Shown: positions 1 to 5,445, counted from the stretch's first letter. The stretch is DNA of 7,113 nucleotides from Rhizobium sp. Q54 (GCA_945903655.1 CAMDOY010000185.1:1-7113); one strand, 5' to 3'. Program-made: numbers and translations. The notes: generated by a model from the letters alone, not told the origin.

Positions 1-202
1 CATCGATATTGCCGTCGAGGGATTGTTGCGGCGTTGGGACACCTACGCGACCGGGAGCGCCGGGGCTGGGGCCGGGCAGGGCGTTCAGGTTGTTCTCGAG
101 GGTGTCCTGAGGGGTGGGGACGCCTTGCGCTGCACAAGGCGTAGCTGCGCTGATCAAGGACAAGGCGGTGACCAAGCCGCAGAGCGCCGAGCCTTTTTGC
201 AT
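1..202 (-). CDS. Small secreted proline-rich protein of unknown function (N-terminal 67 residues; C-terminus off the left edge)
   Basis: The reverse strand opens at an ATG at 202 and stays open to the edge. An AGGA lies about 8 bases upstream of this ATG. The translation begins MQKGSALCGLVTALSLISAA and continues to a CAAQG stretch. This is a classic Sec signal peptide (short basic start, hydrophobic core at about residues 5-20) with probable signal peptidase I cleavage after Ala25 or Ala26. The visible mature part (about 40 residues) is rich in Pro, Gly, Asn and Gln and twice contains a V-P-T-P-Q segment (about residues 28-32 and 55-59), so it may be an internally repetitive, low-complexity periplasmic or envelope protein. 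A second ATG at 210 is in another frame and soon stops. I do not recognise the family. Confidence is good that it is a real gene and low for any role. Confidence 0.6.
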   Translation of the reverse strand, partial: MQKGSALCGLVTALSLISAATPCAAQGVPTPQDTLENNLNALPGPSPGAPGRVGVPTPQQSLDGNID

Positions 203-248
203 GCGCGCATCCTGAGAATTCCAACCCTGTTGAAATGATCGGTCGCCG

Positions 249-280
249 CAGGGGTTCCCCTGTTTTCCAGGGTGAACAGG
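249..280. repeat. Overlapping inverted repeats in a divergent intergenic region
   Basis: Three perfect short inverted repeats overlap here. CAGGGG/CCCCTG occupies 249-254 and 257-262 (2-base spacer). CCCTG/CAGGG occupies 258-262 and 268-272. CCTGTT/AACAGG occupies 259-264 and 275-280. They share bases, so as RNA hairpins they exclude each other; as DNA they would be an operator-like cluster. They lie between the divergent genes starting at 202 and 376. The rest of this 173-base gap shows no clear promoter: TTGACG at 283 and TAGAAT at 301 resemble -35 and -10 boxes but are only 12 bases apart. Confidence 0.4.
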
Positions 281-375
281 ATTTGACGCCAGCTTGAAAA
301 TAGAATGAGCCGGGAATCTCTTAGGCGCTGGGCGGGATCGCTGGCGACGCCGCCCTAGCAACGGAGGGATCAGCC

Positions 376-630
376 ATGAAGAACATGTCCAGACGGACGC
401 TCGCCAAGGGCGCTCTTGGCGCCGCAGCAGGAGCATTGGTGACCGTTGATGTCGGCGGCGAGGCTGTGGCCGCGCAGCCCAATATGCAGGATGCGCTGCG
501 CGCCCTCAACGCGGCCCGTAGATCCCTGCAGAAAGCAGAGCCTAACAAGGGCGGACACAGAGCCCGCGCCATGGCTTTGGTCGAGCAGGCGATTCAGGAA
601 GTGCGGGCAGGCATCGCCTACGCCGCCTGA
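376..630 (+). CDS. Small Tat-exported helical protein of unknown function (84 aa)
   Basis: The start ATG follows a strong Shine-Dalgarno (GGAGGGA at 363-369, about 6 bases away). The N-terminus has a twin-arginine motif S-R-R-T-L-A-K (residues 5-11), an Ala/Gly-rich hydrophobic stretch (12-22) and a probable cleavage site near A-V-A-A (30-33). The mature protein would be only about 50 residues. It looks like two amphipathic helices (about 36-54 and 63-80) joined by a turn with K-G-G-H-R (58-62). From memory, small exported proteins with this K-G-G-H-R helix-turn-helix arrangement occur in many Alphaproteobacteria as hypothetical proteins; I know of no assigned function. Tat export suggests folding or cofactor binding before export, or escort by a partner. 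An alternative start is Met4 (385). The gene is convergent with the dioxygenase gene and not in an operon with it. Confidence 0.8.
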   Translation: MKNMSRRTLAKGALGAAAGALVTVDVGGEAVAAQPNMQDALRALNAARRSLQKAEPNKGGHRARAMALVEQAIQEVRAGIAYAA

Positions 631-640
631 GGGGTTAAGG

Positions 641-660
641 TGAGGCTCTCCTGAGCCTCA
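641..660. terminator. Possible hairpin between convergent genes
   Basis: TGAGGCT (641-647) and AGCCTCA (654-660) form a perfect 7-base-pair stem with a 6-base loop. It lies in the 27-base gap between the convergent genes ending at 630 and 658 and covers the minus-strand stop codon. There is no T-run on either side, so it is not a canonical intrinsic terminator; it could be a weak bidirectional terminator or an mRNA 3'-end stabiliser. Confidence 0.35.
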
Positions 661-1521
661 ATCGGGCTCGGAGACCGTCACGCGCCGCATGTGGCGGGTC
701 TCGTTGGCTGGGAAATCGTTGCGGGCGTGGTTCACGCTGCGATTGTCCCAGATGAGCAGGTCGCCCAGCTTCCAGGGATGGGCGTAGATGAACTCGGGCC
801 GCTCGATATGCTGGAAGAGTTCTTCCAGCAGCTTCTCGCTTTCGGCGGGGTCCATGCCTACGACATTGCGGGTCATCAGGCGGCTCAGGTAGAGCGATTT
901 GCGGCCTGTGTCGGGATGAGTCCGTACGATGGGGTGGATGGCGTTGGACAGCTTGTCGTTGCTCGCGTCGGTCTGATCCCGCAGGGTGGCGCGCGTGTCA
1001 TAAATATTATGAACCTCAAGCCCTTCAAGCCTTTTCTTCATCTCGTCTGAGAGGGCGTCATAGGCCGCCCGCAGATCGGCGAATTTCGTCTCGCCGCCGC
1101 GTGAGGGCAGCTCCAGCGAATAGAGCGTGGTGGCGCGGTAGGGCGACTTGCGATGGGCGCCATCGGAATGGAAATGCAGCTCCCCATCGGGCAGAGAACC
1201 CGTGATCTCTCCATTGGTGCGCTTGTTCGAGATGAAGATGATGCCACGCTTGGGCGAGCCATCCCCATCGGGCTTTCCGGGATGGTCGGCGGGGGAGACG
1301 TAATCCGCGTCCGCCTTGCCGAAGAGGCGGGCGAAACGGACGTGGTTGTTGGACTCGAGGCCAGGCGAGGACAGGACCATCACGGCGTTGTTGACGAATT
1401 GTTCGCGCAACAGGTCGGCATGGATTTCTATGTCAGGGTCGTTCAGATCCAGGCCTGAGACGCGCACGCCAAGCGAAGGTTGCAGCTTCTCAATCCGGAT
1501 CGCATCTGCCGCTACGCTCAT
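658..1521 (-). CDS. TauD/TfdA-family Fe(II)/2-oxoglutarate-dependent dioxygenase (287 aa)
   Basis: The predicted cytoplasmic enzyme would couple 2-oxoglutarate decarboxylation to oxidation of an unknown substrate; family members act on taurine, alkyl sulfonates, sulfate esters, phenoxyacetates and others. I chose the ATG at 1521 because AGGAGGG lies 4 bases upstream; an in-frame Met 36 codons earlier has no such site. The iron-binding facial triad is visible: H118-S-D120 and the distal H265 in N-R-S-V-N-H. Thr145 in G-G-E-T and Arg276 and Arg280 near the C-terminus sit at the same spacings as Thr126, Arg266 and Arg270 of E. coli TauD (D to T 25 residues; H to the arginines 11 and 15). Length is normal for the family (about 280-300). 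The gene is divergent from the receptor/monooxygenase operon, which suggests shared control and a common catabolic role (inference). The substrate cannot be assigned, and no sulfonate ABC transporter is nearby, so it should not be named tauD. Confidence 0.93.
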   Translation of the reverse strand: MSVAADAIRIEKLQPSLGVRVSGLDLNDPDIEIHADLLREQFVNNAVMVLSSPGLESNNHVRFARLFGKADADYVSPADHPGKPDGDGSPKRGIIFISNKRTNGEITGSLPDGELHFHSDGAHRKSPYRATTLYSLELPSRGGETKFADLRAAYDALSDEMKKRLEGLEVHNIYDTRATLRDQTDASNDKLSNAIHPIVRTHPDTGRKSLYLSRLMTRNVVGMDPAESEKLLEELFQHIERPEFIYAHPWKLGDLLIWDNRSVNHARNDFPANETRHMRRVTVSEPD

Positions 1522-1552
1522 GGTTCCCTCCTGCTGATTTCTTGGCGGGCGA

Positions 1553-1620
1553 TCCGGGTTCGCCCCGCATGCCCATTCTGCCCGCATGCTAATCCATGGG
1601 GGTGGGAGGGGCAACCCGGA
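1553..1620. repeat. Long imperfect inverted repeat enclosing a 9-base direct repeat (candidate operator)
   Basis: The left arm TCCGGGTTCGCCCC (1553-1566) pairs with GGGGCAACCCGGA (1608-1620), perfect apart from one unpaired C. Inside lie two direct copies of CCCGCATGC at 1564-1572 and 1581-1589, 17 bases apart start to start. Each copy contains the self-complementary GCATGC. The structure lies in the 202-base divergent region between the dioxygenase and the first receptor gene and overlaps a candidate promoter for the dioxygenase, which fits a regulator binding site. No regulator gene is present in the window to pair with it. Confidence 0.5.
1586..1614 (-). promoter_or_regulatory. Candidate sigma-70-type promoter for the dioxygenase gene
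   Basis: Read on the minus strand, TTGCCC (1614-1609) and TAGCAT (1591-1586) are separated by exactly 17 bases, and each matches the consensus hexamers at four of six positions. Transcription would begin near 1579 and leave a leader of about 58 bases before the ATG at 1521. The -35 box falls in the right arm of the long inverted repeat and the -10 box overlaps one of the direct repeats. This is a pattern match only. Confidence 0.35.
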
Positions 1621-1675
1621 ATTGTTCAAATACGCGTCTTGCGGCGGGGCTTCAGACGGGGCAAAGTCAGCGTGA

Positions 1676-1708
1676 GATCGTCACAGAACGATCCTTTGGG
1701 CAAAGATC
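1676..1708 (+). repeat. Two adjacent short hairpins just upstream of the first receptor gene
   Basis: GATCGT (1676-1681) and ACGATC (1688-1693) form a perfect 6-base-pair stem with a 6-base loop. Immediately after, CTTTG (1694-1698) and CAAAG (1701-1705) form a second inverted repeat. The second can extend to GATC/ATC with one bulge by borrowing bases of the first, so the extended form competes with it. They end 5 bases before the Shine-Dalgarno region at 1713-1720. They could be leader-RNA structure or an operator. I see no convincing -35/-10 pair for the plus-strand operon. Confidence 0.35.
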
Positions 1709-1723
1709 CCACGGGAGGGAATA

Positions 1724-2683
1724 TTGATCGCTCGTCTTGTCACCCTGGCGCTGCTTGCGGCGGTCGCCCTCAACGGCGCGCAGGCGCAGTCCTATCCCAA
1801 CAAGCCCGTGACCGTGGTCGTGCCCTTCACGGCGGGCGGCGCCACGGACATTCTGGGGCGCGTCGCGGCGGAGGTGCTGCAGAACGCCTATAACCAGACC
1901 TTCGTGGTGGAGAATCGCACGGGGGCGGGGGGCGTGATCGGCTATTCCTCGGTCGCCCGCGCGGCGCCAGACGGGCATACCCTGCTCTTCGCGCCAACCG
2001 CCTTCACCATTGTGCCCTTCGTCTCGAAGTCGGTGAATTACGATACGGCCAAGGACCTGAAGCCGGTGACCCTTCTGGCCTATACGTCGAACGTGATGGT
2101 GGTGAACCCCCAAGTGCCCGCCAAGACTGTTCGGGAATTCATCGATTATGTGAAGAAGAGCGACAAGGAGGTCTATTACGCCTCCCCGGGCGTGGGCACG
2201 CCCACCCATCTGGGCGTCGAGGTCTTTGCACGGCAGGCTGGCGTCAAGTTGGTTCATGTGCCCTATCGGGGCGTCGCCGAGGCGATGAACGATCTGCTGT
2301 CAGGCCAGATCTCCATGATTTTCTCCGATCTTCCCGCCGCCATCCCCTTGATGCAGGACGGCAAGATTCGGGCGCTGGGGGTGCTGACCAAGGAGCGCCA
2401 TCCCCTCGTGCCGGAGGTGCCCACGGTCGCCGAAACCCTGCCGGGTTTCTGGCTCATGGGCTGGCAGGGCCTGCTCGCGCCAGGCGGCACGCCCGACGAG
2501 ATCATAGACAAGGTCAACGCGCCATTGGTGGCCTATCTCAAGACGCCCGCCGCCGCCGAACGCCTGCGCAAGATCGGCGTCGATGTTGCCTGGACCACGC
2601 CGAAGGAAATGCGCGAGTGGATCGAGTCCCAACTGGCCTGGTGGGGCAAGGTCGCACGCGATGCGGGCGTCACGCCCCAGTGA
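1724..2683 (+). CDS. Bug/TctC-family periplasmic substrate-binding receptor, Sec-exported (319 aa)
   Basis: This is a periplasmic solute receptor of the Bug/TctC family. Such proteins usually bind carboxylates, amino acids or similar anions, and some pass them to a TctAB permease. The start is a TTG, chosen because GGAGGG (1714-1719) lies 4 bases upstream and because the full signal peptide (residues 1-21, ending A-Q-A before Q-S-Y-P) requires it. No in-frame ATG exists before the mature sequence. Family hallmarks are Y-P-N-K-P-V-T-V-V-V-P-F (24-35), the ligand-loop A-G-G-A-T-D (37-42), E-N-R-T-G-A-G-G (63-70), A-P-D-G-H-T-L-L (81-88), V-H-V-P-Y-R-G (177-183), and G-K-I-R-A-L-G-V (213-220) with the P-E-V-P-T-V-E-like segment near 230-237. 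Length is normal. It is the first gene of a likely three-gene operon. No tctA or tctB is in the window. The ligand is unknown. Confidence 0.93.
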   Translation: MIARLVTLALLAAVALNGAQAQSYPNKPVTVVVPFTAGGATDILGRVAAEVLQNAYNQTFVVENRTGAGGVIGYSSVARAAPDGHTLLFAPTAFTIVPFVSKSVNYDTAKDLKPVTLLAYTSNVMVVNPQVPAKTVREFIDYVKKSDKEVYYASPGVGTPTHLGVEVFARQAGVKLVHVPYRGVAEAMNDLLSGQISMIFSDLPAAIPLMQDGKIRALGVLTKERHPLVPEVPTVAETLPGFWLMGWQGLLAPGGTPDEIIDKVNAPLVAYLKTPAAAERLRKIGVDVAWTTPKEMREWIESQLAWWGKVARDAGVTPQ

Positions 2684-2726
2684 GGCGCCGGGCTCAAAAC
2701 CTCCGCAGACCAGCAAAGGCGCTTCC

Positions 2727-3692
2727 ATGACAATAGATCGACGGCAATTTCTGCAAATGACCGGCGCTTTGGGTTGCGTCGCCTCCAGCCCTGCTAGGGC
2801 TCTCGATTATCCCACGCGCCCGGTGCGTCTGCTCGTTGGCTTTCCCGCCAGCAGCGGGCCGGATCTTGTGGCGCGGCTGATCGGAAGCTGGCTGTCCGAG
2901 CGCCTGGGCCAATCCTTCGTGATCGAAAACCGCCCGGGAGCAGGCAGCAATGTCGCCACCGAGGTGGTCGTCAACGCCCCCGCTGACGGCCATACGCTGC
3001 TGCTCGCCTCCGGCTCCAATGGCTTCAACGCCACGCTCTATGGGCGTCTCAACTTCAACTTCCTGCGGGACATCGCGCCGGTGGGCAGCATCTACCGGGC
3101 GCCTAATATATTGGTGGTGCACCCCTCCGTCCCTGCCGCCAATACGCGGGAGTTCATCGCCTACGCCAAGGCCAATCCCGGCAAGCTCAACATGGCCTCC
3201 AATGGCAATGGCTCCACCGGCCATATCTACGGCGGACTGTTCCGGATGATGACGGGCGTGGACATGGTCCATGTGCCCTATCGCGACAATCCCTTGCCGG
3301 ATTTGCTGGAGGGGCGCACGCAGGTCTACTTCAGCCCCATCAGCTCGGCCATTGGCTTCATCAAGTCGGGCAAGCTTCGGGCGCTGGGGGTCACCTCGGC
3401 GACGCCCTGGGCCATGACGCCGGACACGCCGACTGTGGGGGAGGCCGTGCCCGGTTTCGAGGCGAGTGGCTGGATGGGGATCGCGGCGCCCCGGGGCATT
3501 GACCCGGGGATCGTGGCGCTCCTCAACAAGGAGATCAACGCGGCCCTGGCCAATCCGAAATTTCAGCAGTCGCTGGCGGGTTTCGGGGGCGAGGTCTTCG
3601 GCGGCTCGCCAGCGGATTTCGGGGCTTTCATGGCCGCCTATACGGAAAAATGGGGCAAGGTGATCAGCTTCGCAGGCATCAAGCCGGACTGA
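2727..3692 (+). CDS. Bug/TctC-family periplasmic substrate-binding receptor, Tat-exported (321 aa)
   Basis: This is a second, strongly diverged Bug receptor, 43 bases after the first. The ATG at 2727 is chosen because the protein then begins with a twin-arginine signal, D-R-R-Q-F-L-Q (residues 4-10), with a hydrophobic stretch and likely cleavage after A-R-A (23-25) before L-D-Y-P. The frame is open further upstream, overlapping the previous gene, but that extension looks non-coding. The Shine-Dalgarno is weak (AAAGG at 2715-2719). Family features are Y-P-T-R-P-V-R-L-L-V-G-F (28-39), A-S-S-G-P-D (41-46, where the usual G-G is replaced by S-G), E-N-R-P-G-A-G-S (67-74), A-D-G-H-T-L-L-L (86-93), V-H-V-P-Y-R (181-186) and G-K-L-R-A-L-G-V (215-222). 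Cys17 in A-L-G-C is a poor lipobox, so a lipoprotein is unlikely. The different loop and export route suggest a different ligand from its neighbour. Confidence 0.93.
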   Translation: MTIDRRQFLQMTGALGCVASSPARALDYPTRPVRLLVGFPASSGPDLVARLIGSWLSERLGQSFVIENRPGAGSNVATEVVVNAPADGHTLLLASGSNGFNATLYGRLNFNFLRDIAPVGSIYRAPNILVVHPSVPAANTREFIAYAKANPGKLNMASNGNGSTGHIYGGLFRMMTGVDMVHVPYRDNPLPDLLEGRTQVYFSPISSAIGFIKSGKLRALGVTSATPWAMTPDTPTVGEAVPGFEASGWMGIAAPRGIDPGIVALLNKEINAALANPKFQQSLAGFGGEVFGGSPADFGAFMAAYTEKWGKVISFAGIKPD

Positions 3693-3706
3693 CCAGGCCC
3701 TGGGGA

Positions 3707-4846
3707 ATGGAGACCAAAGTGGACCTGATGCAGTCGCGTATAGTCATGCATAACGGCAACAAGCTCAAGCTTGGCCTTTTCGCCGCCAATTGCTCCAATG
3801 GCCGGGCCATGACGACGGCGCCCGAGCGCTGGCTGGCGGATTGGGACAGCAACGAGCAACTGGTTGTGCTCGCCGATGACGTCGGCATCGACTTCATGCT
3901 GCCCATCGCCCGCTGGGATGGCTATCGCGGGCAGACGGACCATCAGGGCACGACGCTGGAGGCCATCACCTGGGCCACGGGTCTGCTGGCCCATACCAAG
4001 CGCATGACCGTCTTCGCGACGGTCCACGCGCCCCTGATCAATCCCGTGCTGGCGGCCAAGGCCTTCGTCACCGCCGACCTCATCGGTCGGGGCCGCTTCG
4101 CCCTGAACATCGTGATCGGCTGGAACGACGCGGAGTTCCGCATGTTCGGCATCGAGAAGCGCCGGGAGCATGAGGCCCGATATGAATATGGGCAGGAGTG
4201 GATCGACGCGATCCTGCGCATGTGGGGCCCGGAGGAGGAGTTCGATTTCGCCGGCAAATATCTGGATTTGCGGGGCTTGCGCCTCAAGCCCAAGCCTTAC
4301 GGAGGCACGCGTCCCCTGATGATGAACGCAGGCCATTCCCCGGCGGGTCGGTCCTATGCGTTGCGCAATTGCGACGCCTTTTTCACGGCGGTGCATTATC
4401 GGGACGCCGCAGACGCCGCGCCGGACGTGGTGCGGGTGAAGGAGCAGGGGCTGCAGTTTGGCCGGGATATCGGCGTCTACACGGTGGGGCAGGTCGTGTG
4501 CAGGCCCACGCGCGCTGAAGCCCAGGACTATTTCCGCTATTGGACCGAGGAGGTCGCGGATTGGGGCGCCGCCGATTACATGCTCAGCCTCAAGGGCATC
4601 AAGCGAGAGGCCGATACTGCCGCCTATGACGCCATGCGCCGGTCGCTCATCCATGGCCAATCCGGCTTCACCATGATCGGGACCCCCGACGATGTGGCCG
4701 AGGATCTCGCGCGCATCAGCGCCGTGGGCTTCGACGGCATCGGCTTTTCCTTCGTGAATTATCTGCGGGAGCTTCCCTATTTCGCGCAGGAGGTGTTGCC
4801 GCGCCTGCACCGGAAGGGACTGCGGGAAAGCGCGCCGGGGGGGTAG
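3707..4846 (+). CDS. LLM-class flavin-dependent monooxygenase, RutA/SfnG/SsuD-like (379 aa)
   Basis: This is a cytoplasmic luciferase-like TIM-barrel monooxygenase. Relatives use FMNH2 and O2 to open pyrimidine rings (RutA) or cleave C-S bonds in sulfones and sulfonates (SfnG, SsuD). Recognisable segments are K-L-G-L-F-A-A-N (21-28), I-D-F-M-L-P-I-A-R-W-D-G-Y (61-73), E-A-I-T-W-A-T-G-L-L (85-94), V-F-A-T-V-H-A-P (102-109), G-R-G-R-F-A-L-N-I-V-I-G-W (127-139), Y-E-Y-G-Q-E-W (159-165) and the family-typical M-N-A-G-H-S-P-A-G (206-214). The start is uncertain: ATG 3707 is 14 bases after the previous stop with a G-rich tract directly before it, while GTG 3719 (GGAGA upstream) and ATG 3728 are reasonable alternatives; conserved sequence starts after all three. 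It is probably co-transcribed with the two receptors. No flavin reductase is adjacent, so a host reductase must supply FMNH2. Substrate not assignable, so no gene symbol is given. Confidence 0.9.
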   Translation: METKVDLMQSRIVMHNGNKLKLGLFAANCSNGRAMTTAPERWLADWDSNEQLVVLADDVGIDFMLPIARWDGYRGQTDHQGTTLEAITWATGLLAHTKRMTVFATVHAPLINPVLAAKAFVTADLIGRGRFALNIVIGWNDAEFRMFGIEKRREHEARYEYGQEWIDAILRMWGPEEEFDFAGKYLDLRGLRLKPKPYGGTRPLMMNAGHSPAGRSYALRNCDAFFTAVHYRDAADAAPDVVRVKEQGLQFGRDIGVYTVGQVVCRPTRAEAQDYFRYWTEEVADWGAADYMLSLKGIKREADTAAYDAMRRSLIHGQSGFTMIGTPDDVAEDLARISAVGFDGIGFSFVNYLRELPYFAQEVLPRLHRKGLRESAPGG

Positions 4847-4866
4847 GGCAGGGCGCGGTCGGCGCT

Positions 4867-5226
4867 TCAGCCCTTGCTTGGGGGCGGTTCCATATTGGCG
4901 AGTGCGAAGAGGTCTTGCTCGGCGGCGGGCGGGTTGGCTGCGGGCTCTTTCTGAGGTTTCTTGCCGCGTCCGCCCTTTGGCGTCAGCTCAACGGGCTCCT
5001 TCGGACGAGCCTGCGCCTGTTGTTGCTCCTCCCAAGCCCGGCGTTTCCTTTCGGCTTCGATGACAGGGCGGATCATGCGGGCCAGTTCAGCACCTGGCTG
5101 GCGGTCATTCCTGATCGACATCTCCCGGAAGAAGTCCGCCACATCGGAGGGAACGCGGAAGCAGATCTGCACCATCCCCGGCGCCTTTGGTCGTCCACGC
5201 ATCGCCATTTTTAAAGGTACTCGCAT
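4867..5226 (-). CDS. Small ribbon-helix-helix-like DNA-binding protein with an AT-hook-like N-terminus (119 aa)
   Basis: The protein has three parts. The basic start contains R-G-R-P-K (10-14), the core of an AT-hook. The middle segment, about 18-60, resembles a ribbon-helix-helix fold: a strand V-Q-I-C-F-R-V (19-25), a helix S-D-V-A-D-F-F-R-E-M (27-36), then a second helix A-E-L-A-R-M-I-R-P-V-I-E-A (46-58). A charged, Gln/Pro/Lys-rich tail (about 60-105) then ends in A-E-Q-D-L-F-A-L. The start is uncertain: no Shine-Dalgarno is visible for ATG 5226, 5208 or 5202, and the AT-rich composition ends near 5210, so the shorter forms are plausible. The gene is convergent with the operon (20-base gap) and transcribed out of the AT-rich island, so autoregulation there is an attractive inference. 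It could alternatively be a plasmid- or phage-derived regulator. No exact family name can be given. Confidence 0.72.
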   Translation of the reverse strand: MRVPLKMAMRGRPKAPGMVQICFRVPSDVADFFREMSIRNDRQPGAELARMIRPVIEAERKRRAWEEQQQAQARPKEPVELTPKGGRGKKPQKEPAANPPAAEQDLFALANMEPPPSKG

Positions 5227-5357
5227 TTAATCAACTGAAAATGCAAGTTATTGAATTTATAAGAATTTGACAAACTCGGTATAAATTTAAATACAGTTAT
5301 AAAACTGCATATAATTGGGAAATTTATTAAACATCTGAATTTAAATAAAATTATACC
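5217..5357. other. AT-rich island upstream of the DNA-binding protein gene
   Basis: Counting bases 5221-5360 gives 31 G/C in 140 (about 22%), whereas all neighbouring DNA is clearly GC-rich. The island contains a 10-base direct repeat AATTTAAATA (5284-5293 and 5338-5347), the palindrome at 5291-5310, and stop codons in most frames. It includes a perfect -35-like TTGACA on the plus strand at 5267-5272, whose best -10 (TACAGT, 5292) is 19 bases away. On the minus strand, TTGTCA (5273-5268) stands 17 bases before a poor TAACTT. No gene fits inside. It may be the regulatory region of the minus-strand gene, a silencer-bound island or a relic of transferred DNA. Confidence 0.7.
5291..5310. promoter_or_regulatory. 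Operator-like palindrome inside the AT-rich island
   Basis: ATACAGTT (5291-5298) and AACTGCAT (5303-5310) are inverted copies matching at seven of eight positions around a 4-base centre. A further AACTG half-site occurs at 5233-5237, close to the start of the minus-strand gene. The layout suits a dimeric ribbon-helix-helix repressor acting on its own promoter, but no binding is shown. Confidence 0.4.
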
Positions 5358-5410
5358 TTCGACATCATCTCCTTGCGCCAACCCCGGGCCTGCTTGTGGT
5401 TCGCTCAGAC

Positions 5411-5445
5411 AAAAAGAAACCCGCCCTGAGCAAGCCCAGGGCGGG
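5411..5445 (-). terminator. Rho-independent terminator of the peroxiredoxin gene
   Basis: CCCGCCCTG (5420-5428) and CAGGGCGGG (5437-5445) form a perfect 9-base-pair GC-rich stem with an 8-base loop. Read on the minus strand it is followed by TTTCTTTTT (5419-5411). It lies 69 bases downstream of the minus-strand stop codon ending at 5515, so it insulates the AT-rich island and the DNA-binding protein gene from peroxiredoxin transcription. The intervening stretch holds no gene. Confidence 0.88.

Noticed and set aside
23..238. 71-codon plus-strand frame at the left edge
   Set aside because: The opposite strand gives a clear signal peptide with a ribosome-binding site, so this is its shadow.
691..1458. 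Plus-strand frames opposite the dioxygenase (691-1050 and 1153-1458)
   Set aside because: They overlap a gene whose full active site is present on the other strand, and show no domain of their own.
1522..1629. 36-codon N-terminal extension of the dioxygenase
   Set aside because: The ATG at 1521 has a near-perfect Shine-Dalgarno and matches the usual family start; the extension would run through the promoter-like repeats.
1667..2257. 196-codon minus-strand frame opposite the first receptor
   Set aside because: Its composition is typical of an antisense shadow and it has no family features; the plus-strand receptor is unambiguous.
2583..2726. 48-codon N-terminal extension of the second receptor
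   Set aside because: It overlaps the end of the first receptor, reads as random Arg/Pro-rich sequence and would bury the twin-arginine signal.
3638..4810. 390-codon open frame on the minus strand opposite the flavin monooxygenase
   Set aside because: It is a mirror frame of a GC-rich gene. Its translation is a low-complexity His/Gly/Asp-rich string with no recognisable domain, while the plus strand encodes a clear LLM protein.
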